Part shown: piece after piece, positions 22,545-31,735 of the stretch
Layout of the letters: the number at the start of each line of letters is the position of its first letter
How positions within the stretch are numbered: the first letter of the stretch is position 1
Origin: Dromiciops gliroides
Lineage: Eukaryota > Chordata > Mammalia > Microbiotheria > Microbiotheriidae
Direction of reading: 5' to 3'
NCBI RefSeq assembly: GCF_019393635.1
Contig: NC_057863.1
Location: forward strand, 37,798,857 to 37,862,856
DNA length: 64,000 bases
Notes under the pieces: model-generated
What the model was told of the DNA's origin: nothing
Seen by the model: the letters and a program-made list of their open reading frames with translations, nothing else
Database searches by the model: none
Translations under genes and position numbers: made by a program

Positions 22545-22740
22545 GCTATCAATAATAATTCACATTTCTACAGTGTTTACAAAGCACTTTCCGAACAACA
22601 ACTCTGAAAGTGTGCAGCGCAAATTTTATCATCTTCATTCTGTAGACAGAGAACTAAAACTCCGAGGAGTATAATGACATCCCGATCCACACCACCAGGA
22701 CGTGTCAGTCCTGGATTCAAATTCAGGTATCCCTGGCTAC
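22545..22740 (-). repeat. MIR-like SINE, minus strand
   Basis: TTTACAAAGCACTTTCCGAA, TCTGTAGACAGAGAACTAAA and CCTGGATTCAAATTCAGG follow the reverse MIR order. 22741-23109 is unassigned. Confidence 0.7.
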
Positions 22741-23393
22741 AAGAAACAAGTAGAATATTCTATACTTGTTACCTGTCAGTGTCGCATTCAGGTCCTAAAG
22801 AAGAAAGGAAGGCTTAGAAGGCACTGTCAAGAATACAACTTCTGCTCCCCTCGGGATGCAGATCAAATTCCCTTAGTGTTCACAATGCCTGAAGATCTCA
22901 GGCAGATCGTTAGCACAGCCACACACAAGTGAACCCACAGGGGAGCTGTCATGAGACGAGGAAAATACAATTATTATATGCACATAGTAAAAAAAAAAAA
23001 ATCCCAGATGAAGGTTCTGTTGGGATGAAGTCAGATATGATCTGATCACAAAATCCTAGCATCTCAGAGTTGGAAGAGAACTCCTCCCTAAACAAGCATC
23101 CATTCTACATTATATGAAACAAAAGATCATAGGATGGATGGAGCATTTTAATGTTATGTGGGAGGCACTGAGCTAAGTACTGGGTATGAAAACTGAAAGC
23201 AAAAATAGTCCCATACCTCAAGGAGCTCACATTTAAATGGGGAATACAACATGTAAATAACTAGATAAATATAAATACAGAAGTTAGCCTTAGAGGATTA
23301 GCCTGAGTAGCTGGGATTAAGGTAGAAATTAGAAATTAGAATTAATCCAATTAGAAAGCTTTTGTAATAGTCCTAAAAAAAGTGAAGAAAAAG

Positions 23394-23540
23394 GGGGCAA
23401 CTAGGTGGTGCAATGGATAAAGTACTGGCCTTGGATTCAGGAGGACCTGAGTTCAAATCTGGACTCAGACACTTGACACTTACTAGCTGTGTGACTCTGG
23501 GCAAGTCACTTAACCCTCATTGTCCCACAACTCCCCCACC
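23394..23540 (+). repeat. WSINE1-like SINE inside the dispersed repeat
   Basis: GGGGCAACTAGGTGGTGCAA through TAACCCTCATTGTCCCACAA with a short C/A tail. AAAAGTGAAGAAAA occurs on both sides as the target duplication. Confidence 0.93.
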
Positions 23541-23883
23541 CAAAAGTGAAGAAAACCTGAACTGAAGTGGTGACTCTGAACACAGAGAAGAGGATATAAG
23601 CAAGATATGTTGTAGAGGAAAGCATATTATGAGATTTCACAACGGATCGGATTCATGGGATGTGGAAGAGAGGGGAATAGTGGATAACATTACAGGCAGC
23701 TAGAAGGATGGTGGTGATCTTGATTCCAAAAAGGAAGTTTGAAAGAGGTTTGGGTTTGGCGGAACAACAATGAGGTCTGTTTTGGATCTGTTCACTTTGA
23801 GATGTCTCTGAGATGACCAGTTTGAAACATCCAGTATTTGGCGATGAAAGACACTGTTTGTGAAGATAAAATAAGCCTGGATA

Positions 23884-24045
23884 GGGGCAGCTATATGGAG
23901 CAGTGGATAGAGCACCGGCCCTGGAGTCAGGAGGACCTGAGTTCAAATCCGGATTCAGACACTTAACACTGACTAGCTGTGTGACCCTAGGCAAGTCACT
24001 TAACCCCAATTGCCTCACCAAAAACAAAAACAAAAACAAAAACAA
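23884..24045 (+). repeat. WSINE1-like SINE with perfect 14-base target duplication
   Basis: GGGGCAGCTATATGGAGCAG through CAATTGCCTCACC with a CAAAA-repeat tail. AATAAGCCTGGATA is found at 23870-23883 and at 24046-24059 without a difference. Confidence 0.95.
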
Positions 24046-24289
24046 AATAAGCCTGGATATATAGATCTATGAGTCATCTGAATAGAGATAATATTGAACC
24101 TTTAGGAGCTGATGAAATCACCAAGTGAGAACATATAGAGACAAAAGAGAAGAGGGTATAGGGCAGAACCTGGGGGAACACATCTACAGTTAGTGGGTGT
24201 AGAACAGATAAACATATAGCAAAACAGACTTGGAGGGAGCATTCATATAGAAGTATGGAGAGTTTTATTTTCTTTCCTTTTTTAAAATA

Positions 24290-25680
24290 ATTTTTTTTAA
24301 TGATTTCTGCTTTCAGAACACAATTTTAGGTACATATAATTAATTATACAGTGTTCACTCTAGAGTCATTGTCTTTTTCATTGATATTTTTATTGTCATG
24401 AATTTTTATTTCTTAGGTTTGCTTACTTCCTTTTGCATCCATTCATATAAATCTCATGTTTTTTCTGAATTTCTTATATTCATTTCTTAGATCATAATAA
24501 TATTCTATTACATTCATATAACATTGTTTTGTCAATTTATTGCATAGAAGGTGAAAGTCCTAGAGTTGTTTACCTAATAGCATTTGTTATTGTGAGTGAT
24601 TCTGAACAATATTTCTGATGATTGTCACTAATTTGTGATTCTTTTTCAGATCTATTTGTACATATCCTTTAGGGAATTATATATCCTGGATAACAAACCC
24701 TTATCAGAGATATTGGATGGATTTTCCTCCCAATTGATAGTTTCTCTTCTATTCTGGCTTCAGAGATTTTGTGAAATTTCAAAAAATTTCATGTGACTGA
24801 AATTATCTCTTTATATCATATAGTTAAAATTGTTTTTGTAATTTCTATCTTTTGATTATTAATTTTCTCCCTCCTCATATTTGTGAAAGGTACTGCCTTC
24901 AATTTTCCTCTGAGATTTTTCCTTTGTTTGTTTGTTTGTTTATTAATGATGTGACTTTTTATCTTTGGATATCTTATCCACTTGAAACCAAATCATTTTC
25001 AGGTTTCCTCAGCAGTTCTTATGAAAAATGGGATACTTCCCAAGTAGTTTGTGTGCTTGGGCTTATCTAATCATTCCCATTGATCTACTTTTCTATTTTC
25101 AAAAAAGTAGCACCAGATTTTTATTACATGATTACTGGTTTATAACATATTTTGAGGTCTGGGAGTGGTTTTCTTCCTCTATTTCTACTTTTTCCATGTG
25201 TTCCCTTTTGTCTCTTCAAATGAAATCTGATGTTTATTTAGCTCTATATATTAACTGCTTGATAGTCTGATTGGTATAGCTCTAAATTTGTAAATTAATT
25301 TAGGTTTATTATTATTATTTATTTGTTTATTATTTATTATTCATGTTTATTATAATGATGTGGTACGACCCAACCATGAGCAATAAATAATCTTCCAATT
25401 ATTTGTCACTTTCTGTAATGGGTGTTTTATAATTCTAATTATATAAATAATTGAATATTTCCTAGAAGATTGACACCTAGATATTTTAGGAACTTTGTAG
25501 TTTTTAAAATGTCATGAAGCTTTTTTTTATTTGCTCTTTTAAAAAAAACTGTTACCTAAAAATGCTGATATTTTTAGGATTTATTTTATATTCTGATAAT
25601 TTACTTAATAATTATCTCAATCTTTTCTGCTCTTCTTAGGTTTTCCAAGTACATAATCTCAACTACTCAGTAAGTATTGG
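24290..25680 (-). mobile_element. L1 LINE ORF2 fragment, minus strand
   Basis: Landmarks of reversed L1 ORF2 sequence appear in order. They are the C-terminal part (TAATATTCTATTACATTCAT), the middle (TATATCCTGGATAACAAACC, CCCAATTGATAGTTTCTCTT), TTCCCATTGATCTACTTTTC and the RT region (CTAAAAATGCTGATATTTTT, TTAGGTTTTCCAAGTA). It has many stops in every frame and is an old, non-functional copy. Confidence 0.75.
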
Positions 25681-25859
25681 TTCTGAGTTGAGAAATTCCC
25701 ACTTAACTTTTTTTTTGGTAATTCCCAAGGAACCATGTCTTAATAGGTTCTGTGTCACTTCCATCATCTGTATCATTTAAAAAAATTAAAAGGTTGACAT
25801 TCAGAGTCGCAGCTTACCTATGGATGCTACTTACACATGCTTGTTCTCCTTTTAAAAAG

Positions 25860-26160
25860 TGACAGCAGTGGCATAATAGAAAGAACATTAGACTAGAAAT
25901 CAGAGTTTCATTCATTATGTATTTATTATCACCTAACAAGGCACTATTCTACAAGTGGGGAAACAAAGCCAAAAATGAAAAAGCCTCTGCTTTCCAGAAT
26001 CTAGACCTGACTTTGTTGATCACATGCTATGTAACATTAGATATGTCCCTCAATCATTCTCAGTTTCATTTTGTTCCCCTTTTAAATCAGGATGCTGATG
26101 TGGCAAGAATGATCAAAATCTGTAAAGATTAAATCAGATATTTGTGAAAGCATGTTGATT
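25860..26160 (+). repeat. MIR-like SINE interrupted by another repeat piece
   Basis: The head GTGGCATAATAGAAAGAACA is followed by about 70 bp resembling the long dispersed repeat (ACAAGGCACTATTCTACAAG). A MIR-like remainder follows (CATGCTATGTAACATTAGAT, CAGTTTCATTTTGTTCCCCT). The assignment is tentative. Confidence 0.45.
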
Positions 26161-26244
26161 GTTTTAATGTTCTGCACTAGCATAAGGAATGATTAGTTAT
26201 AATGTAAGCAAATACGAATCTGCAATTACATGTTGAACCAGTTT

Positions 26245-26590
26245 ATGGGCAAACTCGGAAGAGCGTTTGAAGGAACTTGGGATGCTTGGCCTACAGAAGA
26301 GCAGACTGAGGAGGCTTTGAGAGCTGCCTTCAAATATTTTAAGAGGTATCAAGGGGGGTGACAAACCTGTTCTAGGCTCTAGAGGGCAAAAGCTAGGATT
26401 AATAAATGAAAGTCACATTGGCAGACTTTGAGTCAATGTAAAGAAAAACTTTCTGGGTCACCAGAAGTCCTCAAGATTGGCACATGCAGGGAATGCTTTT
26501 GAGGGTACAAGTGTCCAAGTGTAGGTTGGACTAGACAACCTTTGGGTTTCCTCTCCAGTTCTGAGATTGTGGGATCATGGGAAATTACTA
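26245..26590 (+). repeat. CR1/L3-type LINE 3' end, plus strand
   Basis: GGATGCTTGGCCTACAGAAG, TTCAAATATTTTAAGAGGTA, TCTAGAGGGCAAAAGCTAGG, GGTTGGACTAGACAACCTTT and TCCAGTTCTGAGATTGTGGG are classic CR1/L3 3' motifs in correct order. Confidence 0.85.
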
Positions 26591-28379
26591 AGAAACTTCA
26601 ATCCTTTTACACCTTGTTTTCCTGAACTCTATTGATTTTTCAGAAAGATTCTTTAATTTCTCTCTATTTCCTTCAATATGCCACCCATAAAATATTGGTT
26701 TTCCACCTGAAATTAGTAACTCCCAAGTCCACATATGCTTGGGAATACTAGCAATAAGAATAAATAGTTTTAGCTCTATGAAAAATTACTGGGGCTGAAG
26801 GAGTGTGAAATCAGGTTACACAGTTGGTAAAATTCTTGTGCTTAATAATCAAAATGATATTAAATCAAAGCCTTGAAGAAAGTGCCCTGAAGCTATAGGT
26901 ACTTTGGGATGGAGTCAGGTGGGCCTAAAAGTCTTTTTTCGAGGAAAAGGTCAAGGCAAATTTAGAAGAGTATATTTCAAGTAAAGCATCATCATATCAT
27001 AAATAAACAAAAGACAATTGTCCTGTTCCTTTTCTGGTACTGAACCTTAATCTCATAACCTCATGATTCCCTAAGTGCAGGCTTTTGCATTATTTTGCAG
27101 TTCTAACCCCATATCAACATTATTCCCAGAAAATCCCTGATCATAAAGGAAATGATAATCTAATTGTCACTGTTGATAATGATATTGTAAAGATCTCATG
27201 GAAATAGGATCCCGATATACATGAAATATGAATAATTAATAGAATGAAAGGGTTGAGTTTTTCTCCTGTGTTCCCATGGATTGAAAACATTAGGAGTTTC
27301 TTTGTGCCTAGCAAATAACAAGTAATAAAATACTGAATGAAAAGGGGCAAATGGTTTAACATCCAGCCCTGCAAATTAGTAGGTACTGGATCAATAACTG
27401 GAATTTAAAGGTTTTTGAGTTGTATTTGAATGGTTGGGAAACAGGGCAGGGTGTGAAGGAGTAAAGAGCAAAACTGGCCTGATTTTTGGAAAAAAGGAGG
27501 GGGGCCACAATATATGTTCAGTGGAGATGACAGGGGGATGGAAAGCAGGGAAGGATTGTTAAAAGTAAGCTTCATGTCCTATCTCCCACGTTACCACTTC
27601 ATTCTGCAGTGCTTAGACTGTTAATGCAAAGCACAACCCAGGAACTGAGGACATTTATAAAAGCCCTAGAGGAATGATCTTACTTGTTCTCTGTTTCTCC
27701 AGTAGCACTGTGAGCCCCGTGGAAGCCTATAGCAATGCATGTCAATGGGTTTTCGGATATTCTTTGGAAAGGATCAGAAGATTGGCAATGAACTCGGATT
27801 ACTATAATTTGGAAGTCCCTGGTGCAAAGGAGAACAGTACAGAATTTTAAGAAACCAAAAGAACTCTAATAGCCAACAGGGACTCCATAGTACAACTCAA
27901 GGAGGCTGTTGATATTGCTTATGATTTAAATTTTCTTGTATGGGTTTTTGGAGGTCAAATATGTCCAAAAGGATTTTTTTAACTGATCGGACTCCGTGGT
28001 TCTTTCTCTGGATGTAGAAGGCATTTTCCACCATGAGCCCTTTGGCATTGTCTCACGATTGATCATCACACCATCTCAACTTACTAACTGATAGGAACTA
28101 CGGAACAACACCCTCACAAGATCTTTTTTCTTAAAATAAAAATAATCATAGTTATGATGATCCAAGGCCGCCTCGGCTAGGTGAGAGGGGGGTGACCCAC
28201 TGGCCTGATGCCTCCGGGACAGCCCCTCAATAAAATTCTTCACAATGTTGTGTTCTTTGAAAAACGAAACTCAAACTTTCTGTATTCAAATAATTAACCT
28301 CAGAGGCCAGGTTAATAAACCACAAAGATGAAATTGAGGGCTGAAGATGGCCCAGTGTGAGGTGTTGGATGGGGTGTCA
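26591..28379. other. Unassigned sequence upstream of the retrogene island
   Basis: No gene is recognised. A TATA-like ACATTTATAAAAGCCC lies at about 27650-27665 and is followed by a pyrimidine-rich TTCTCTGTTTCTCCAG. That could be a promoter or an old LTR remnant. GC content begins to rise near 28165. Confidence 0.45.
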
Positions 28380-28820
28380 GGGGGCGGAGTGTACTCTAAG
28401 CTTCAAGCCTATTGGCTGGATCTGTCCGAGGATGACCCCCTTGGGGAATGTGAGGTGGGGGAAGGGCGGTGAAATGTGCTTGCGCGTGACTTGTAGGTGA
28501 GGCGGAAGGCGGGCCCTGTCCCTGTTGCTGGGCAGACTTTGGCTAAACTCCTAGGAAGGTGTGGTGAATCTTGCTAACAAGAATGTATTAAACGCCTCTT
28601 GTTAGTGAAAAAAGGGATTAAGAGAGTTCTGTCTCCCATTGTATTGTCAGCACTTAAGAAGTGCTTGTTGACTTGACAACAAGGACCAAAAAAGTACCCA
28701 GCCTCATCCCACAAGGAGCATAATTACTTTCTACTGACCCGACCAGTAAATACAAAACATTTGTGGAATAAATAGGAAGTAATTTAACATTTGGGGGGCC
28801 ATCCGGAATGCTCTCCCATT
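28380..28820 (+). promoter_or_regulatory. GC-rich upstream region with inverted CCAAT motifs
   Basis: GGGGCGGAGTG near 28382, CCTATTGGCTGG near 28408, TTGCGCGTGAC near 28481 and CCCATTGGACTG near 28816 look like elements of a CpG-type promoter. The function is inferred from composition and proximity to the retrogene only. Confidence 0.35.
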
Positions 28821-28903
28821 GGACTGGTGATTTCAGCAGGACCCTGAAGGCAAGGGCTCTCCAGGAATCGAGAAAGGGGGGGAGGACCTTTGGGAATGAG
28901 GCC

Positions 28904-28915
28904 TGCGCCTGCGCA
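28904..28915 (+). promoter_or_regulatory. NRF1-type motif, distal copy
   Basis: TGCGCCTGCGCA is one base from the palindromic NRF1 consensus (YGCGCAYGCGCR) and is identical to the copy at 29080. Confidence 0.6.
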
Positions 28916-29079
28916 GCAGAAGCAAAGAAGCGCTCGAATCTCTCCCAAGGTTATTTGGGGGCAGACAGGGGTCACATTGCATGCCCTTGAACCTCAAATC
29001 TTCTTCGAGATTGGCCAGAGGAAGATTGGGAAGGAACTGGGAGAACCTCAGCAACAGTGTTGGGATAAGGCCTTGGTAC

Positions 29080-29091
29080 TGCGCCTGCGCA
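29080..29091 (+). promoter_or_regulatory. NRF1-type motif, proximal copy
   Basis: This is the same 12-mer as at 28904. It lies 71 bp before a TATA-like box and about 300 bp before the start codon, a typical place for NRF1 in CpG promoters. Confidence 0.65.
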
Positions 29092-29103
29092 TTGTGGCTC
29101 CTT

Positions 29104-29158
29104 TGCCATTGGCTGAAGGGATGGGGGGGTGGAGCTAGGTAGGCATCAGCTTTATAAG
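29104..29158 (+). promoter_or_regulatory. Inverted CCAAT box and TATA-like box of the retrogene
   Basis: ATTGG (inverted CCAAT) is at 29108-29112 inside CCATTGGCTG. TTTATAAG is at 29151-29158. The spacing of about 40 bp is usual for a core promoter, which would put transcription start near 29180-29190 and leave a 5' leader of about 200 bases. The start site is inferred. Confidence 0.5.
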
Positions 29159-29393
29159 CCTTGGGGCAGTTGGGTGAGCCTCGTGCACAGCTCAACCTCG
29201 TGCGCTGCAGGCAATTGTCTAGACCTCCTCTAGGCAGGGGCCTGGCCGGTTAAGCGGAGGCTGGTGGGAGCAGTTTGGATCCAGGTCCGGGAAAGCTGTT
29301 CCAGACCCAGAGAAGCAAGGCAGCGCTGGCCGGGGTGATCCTGACCGTGACCGTGGCCGTGACCGAAGTTGCTGTCCCTGTGCGGAGTTCCTG

Positions 29394-30821
29394 ATGTCTC
29401 CCAAGGCTTCCAGGAAGACGCAGCCCCCCGCAGGTGGCCCCGAGGTCCAAGCCCCAGAGGACCCGGCCCAGGTGGGGAATTCTGAGCTCCAGATCCAGCC
29501 CCAGGCCGGTGCCCCAGACAGTCCAGCCCCACCTCAGCCCCAGGCTAGCCCCGGGGATTTCCAGGCCCTGTCCCAGCCCCAGGGGGGAGGAATCCCGGAG
29601 ATGGAGCCCCAGCCCAGCACCTCCTCCGACTCCCAGCCCCAGCCGGAGTCCTCCTCCGGGTTCCAGCCGCAGCTCCAGGCCGGGCTCTCGGGGGCGCTGT
29701 TCCCAGCCCAGCCCGAGAGCTCCGGGGAGCTGTTCTCGCCGCAGCCCAGCACCTCCTCCGGGTTCCCGCCACAGCCAGGCCCCGCGGCGGCGCAGACCCT
29801 GGGGCCGCTGGAGGTGGAGGCGGGCGCCCAGCAGCCCCCGTTCCAGGCCGGGGACCAGGTGCTGTGCCTGCACGGCTCGCTGCTGTACGAGGCCAAGTGC
29901 ATGCGCGTGGCCGAGGCGGCCTGCGGCACGGCGGCCGAGGCCGAGGCCGGCTCGCTCACCTACCTGATCCACTACACGGGCTGGAACAAGAACTGGGACG
30001 AGTGGGTGCCCGCGAGCCGCGTCTTCGAGTACTCGGAGGCCAACCTGGCGCGCCAGAGCGAGCTGCTGCGGGCGCACCAGGCGCAGCGGCCGCTCGGCAA
30101 GAAGGGGCGCGGCGGCCTGCGCGCCAGGAAGACCCCCGGCCTGCAGCAGAGGGCCGCCGGCCGCGCGGGCCCCAGCCAGGAGGCCCTGGGCGCCGGGGAG
30201 GGCGCCGGCCCCAGCGAGATGCCGCAGCCCGGCGCGGCCACCCGCAGGAAGAGGGTCCGAGCCGAGGCCGGCGCCGAGAGCCGGGCCGCCCCGGCCGGGA
30301 TCCGCGCCGACGTGAAGGTGGAGATCCCCGAGGAGCTGAAGCCCTGGCTCGTGGACGACTGGGACCTGGTCACCAAACAGAACCAGCTCTTCTACCTGCC
30401 GGCGCGCAAGAACGTGGACTCCATCCTGGAGGACTACGCCCAGGCCCGCACGGCCCCGGGCACGGCCGAGGAGAAGGCCTTTGCCGTGGTGGAAGTGGTG
30501 GCCGGCATCAAGGAGTACTTCAACGTGATGCTGGGCACCCAGCTGCTCTACAAGTTCGAGAGGCCGCAGTACGCCGAGATCCTGGCCCAGCACCCCGACG
30601 TGCCCATGTCCCAGATCTACGGCGCGCCCCACCTGCTGCGGCTCTTCGTGCGCATCGGGGCCATGCTGGCCTACACGCCCCTGGATGACCACAGCCTGGC
30701 CCTGCTGCTGGGCCACCTGCACGATTTCGTGGGCTACCTAGCCGAGAATTGTGCCGCGTTGTTCAATGTCAGCGACTACGGGGTCGCCCCTCCAGAGTAT
30801 CACGAGAGAGCCGAGTCTTAG
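29394..30821 (+). CDS. MORF4L1-like: Intronless MORF4L1 (MRG15)-like chromatin protein, 475 aa
   Basis: The protein resembles MRG15, which reads H3K36 methylation and recruits NuA4/TIP60 acetyltransferase and SIN3 deacetylase complexes in the nucleus. Residues 150-215 form the chromodomain (FQAGDQVLCLHG, YLIHYTGWNKNWDEWVP). The aromatic cage positions are kept as Y165, Y194, W197 and W201. The GWNKNWDEW join matches the short MRG15 splice form. A linker with KTPGLQQ (246-252) and a basic RRKRVR (284-289, likely nuclear localisation) leads to a full MRG domain at about 305-473 (EIPEELKPWLVDDWDL, AGIKEYFNVMLGTQLLYKFE, APPEYH). Human MRG15 is about 323 aa. The extra length is mainly a 149-residue Pro/Gln/Ser-rich N-terminus plus about nine residues in a chromodomain loop. 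The parent has many introns and this copy has none, so it is a retrogene. The frame is uninterrupted and GC-rich at third positions. The start is the first in-frame ATG, in a weak context, and the frame is open upstream to a stop at 29220. Confidence 0.95.
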   Translation: MSPKASRKTQPPAGGPEVQAPEDPAQVGNSELQIQPQAGAPDSPAPPQPQASPGDFQALSQPQGGGIPEMEPQPSTSSDSQPQPESSSGFQPQLQAGLSGALFPAQPESSGELFSPQPSTSSGFPPQPGPAAAQTLGPLEVEAGAQQPPFQAGDQVLCLHGSLLYEAKCMRVAEAACGTAAEAEAGSLTYLIHYTGWNKNWDEWVPASRVFEYSEANLARQSELLRAHQAQRPLGKKGRGGLRARKTPGLQQRAAGRAGPSQEALGAGEGAGPSEMPQPGAATRRKRVRAEAGAESRAAPAGIRADVKVEIPEELKPWLVDDWDLVTKQNQLFYLPARKNVDSILEDYAQARTAPGTAEEKAFAVVEVVAGIKEYFNVMLGTQLLYKFERPQYAEILAQHPDVPMSQIYGAPHLLRLFVRIGAMLAYTPLDDHSLALLLGHLHDFVGYLAENCAALFNVSDYGVAPPEYHERAES

Positions 30822-31450
30822 GCCCTCGGGTACCGGTGACGGGCTTTGGACGGACTTTGTGTTTCTGGCACAAAGCAGGGAGGGGCTTAATAAGTGCTGG
30901 GTGATTGGAATTGACCGGTTACGTATTATGTTGGGTTTGGGGCAGAAAATTCAAGGGGGCCGAGGTTGGGGCTCTCAGCCTCAACTCTCCTCTGAGATCT
31001 GTATGCAATAATGGATGTGGGGGGGACAAGTTGGGTAGGAAGTTTCATTGTCAGTTGACAAAAGCTATTTGAATTCTTGTGGTTCTAGTATTTTTTAAGA
31101 CTAAGTGCTTGTATATCTTATCTATGTTCATGATGTGATGACAAGGTACTCTTGATGGCCCAGTGCCATACAGTTAAAGATTGTCATTTGTGTTTTATTT
31201 AATTTTTTTGGTGCAGAAGTAAACGAATCTGAACCCGGGAGTGCGGTGTTCCAAATTTTCTCTGTCCAAATGCTTAAAAAAATGATGATTTGTGTTTACG
31301 GTTCCTGTATTTTGATCCTAATGCTCATTCTAACAAGATAGAAATTCATTATTGGGTGTCTACAGTTTTCTTAGAAAGTTGATATTTTTAGGAGCTGTTT
31401 TATAAGTCTTAAAAATAAATCTTTTTCACGGAAAATGTAAACTTCATTCT
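30822..31450 (+). other. Probable 3' UTR of the retrogene
   Basis: GC content drops quickly after the stop codon. The region has no competing gene. An AATAAA at 31414-31419 is a plausible polyadenylation signal; a second lies at 31726-31731. No A-tract from the founding retrotransposition is visible, which suggests that the insertion is old. Confidence 0.5.
31414..31419 (+). terminator. Candidate polyadenylation signal of the retrogene
   Basis: AATAAA about 590 bases after the stop codon, followed by a T-rich stretch at 31453-31467. The transcript end is inferred. Confidence 0.4.
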
Positions 31451-31594
31451 AGTTGTCTTTTTTAATATATTACAAAATTTGACCTTTGTCACGGACATTT
31501 TTAAAAGTTATAAATTTTATGTATTTTTGTTTTAACCTAAAGTTGACTGGAGTTCCTCCCTGCAAGGTGAAATTGACCTGGACCCCTACTTGAA

Positions 31595-31735
31595 GCACCC
31601 AACTCCATTAACACCATCTCCCTACTTCGTAAGGTTCTTGTGCGGATCACATGAAATGATTATAAACCACTTAGCCCAGAGCCTGGCACATTGGAAGCAC
31701 GATATAAATGTAAGCTATTACTGACAATAAAAATA
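31595..31735 (+). repeat. MIR-like SINE 3' part, plus strand
   Basis: CTTCGTAAGGTTCTTGTGCG, CCACTTAGCCCAGAGCCTGG and GTAAGCTATTACTGAC match the MIR core and tail. Confidence 0.75.

Larger units (their letters stand above)
23110..24240 (+). repeat. Long dispersed repeat split by two WSINE1-like SINEs
   Basis: It starts with GGCACTGAGCTAAGTACTGG and CCTCAAGGAGCTCACATTTA. It resumes after the first SINE (CTGAACACAGAGAAGAGGAT) and again after the second (GAACCTTTAGGAGCTGATGA, ATCACCAAGTGAGAACATAT, GGGGGAACACATCTACAGTT). The order is that of one old element over 800 bp long without its insertions. No protein is encoded. The family name is not assigned. Confidence 0.65.

Noticed and set aside
29864-30688. 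A 274-codon plus-strand frame inside the retrogene in another frame
   Set aside because: It is Arg/Gly/Pro-rich low-complexity sequence caused by GC content. The overlapping frame encodes the conserved chromodomain and MRG domain.
29250-30722. A 490-codon frame on the minus strand opposite the MORF4L1-like gene
   Set aside because: The sense codons almost never end in A, so codons starting with T, including all stops, are rare in the aligned antisense frame. The peptide is low-complexity (Gly/Leu/Arg-rich) with no domain. It is a by-product of GC-rich codon use.
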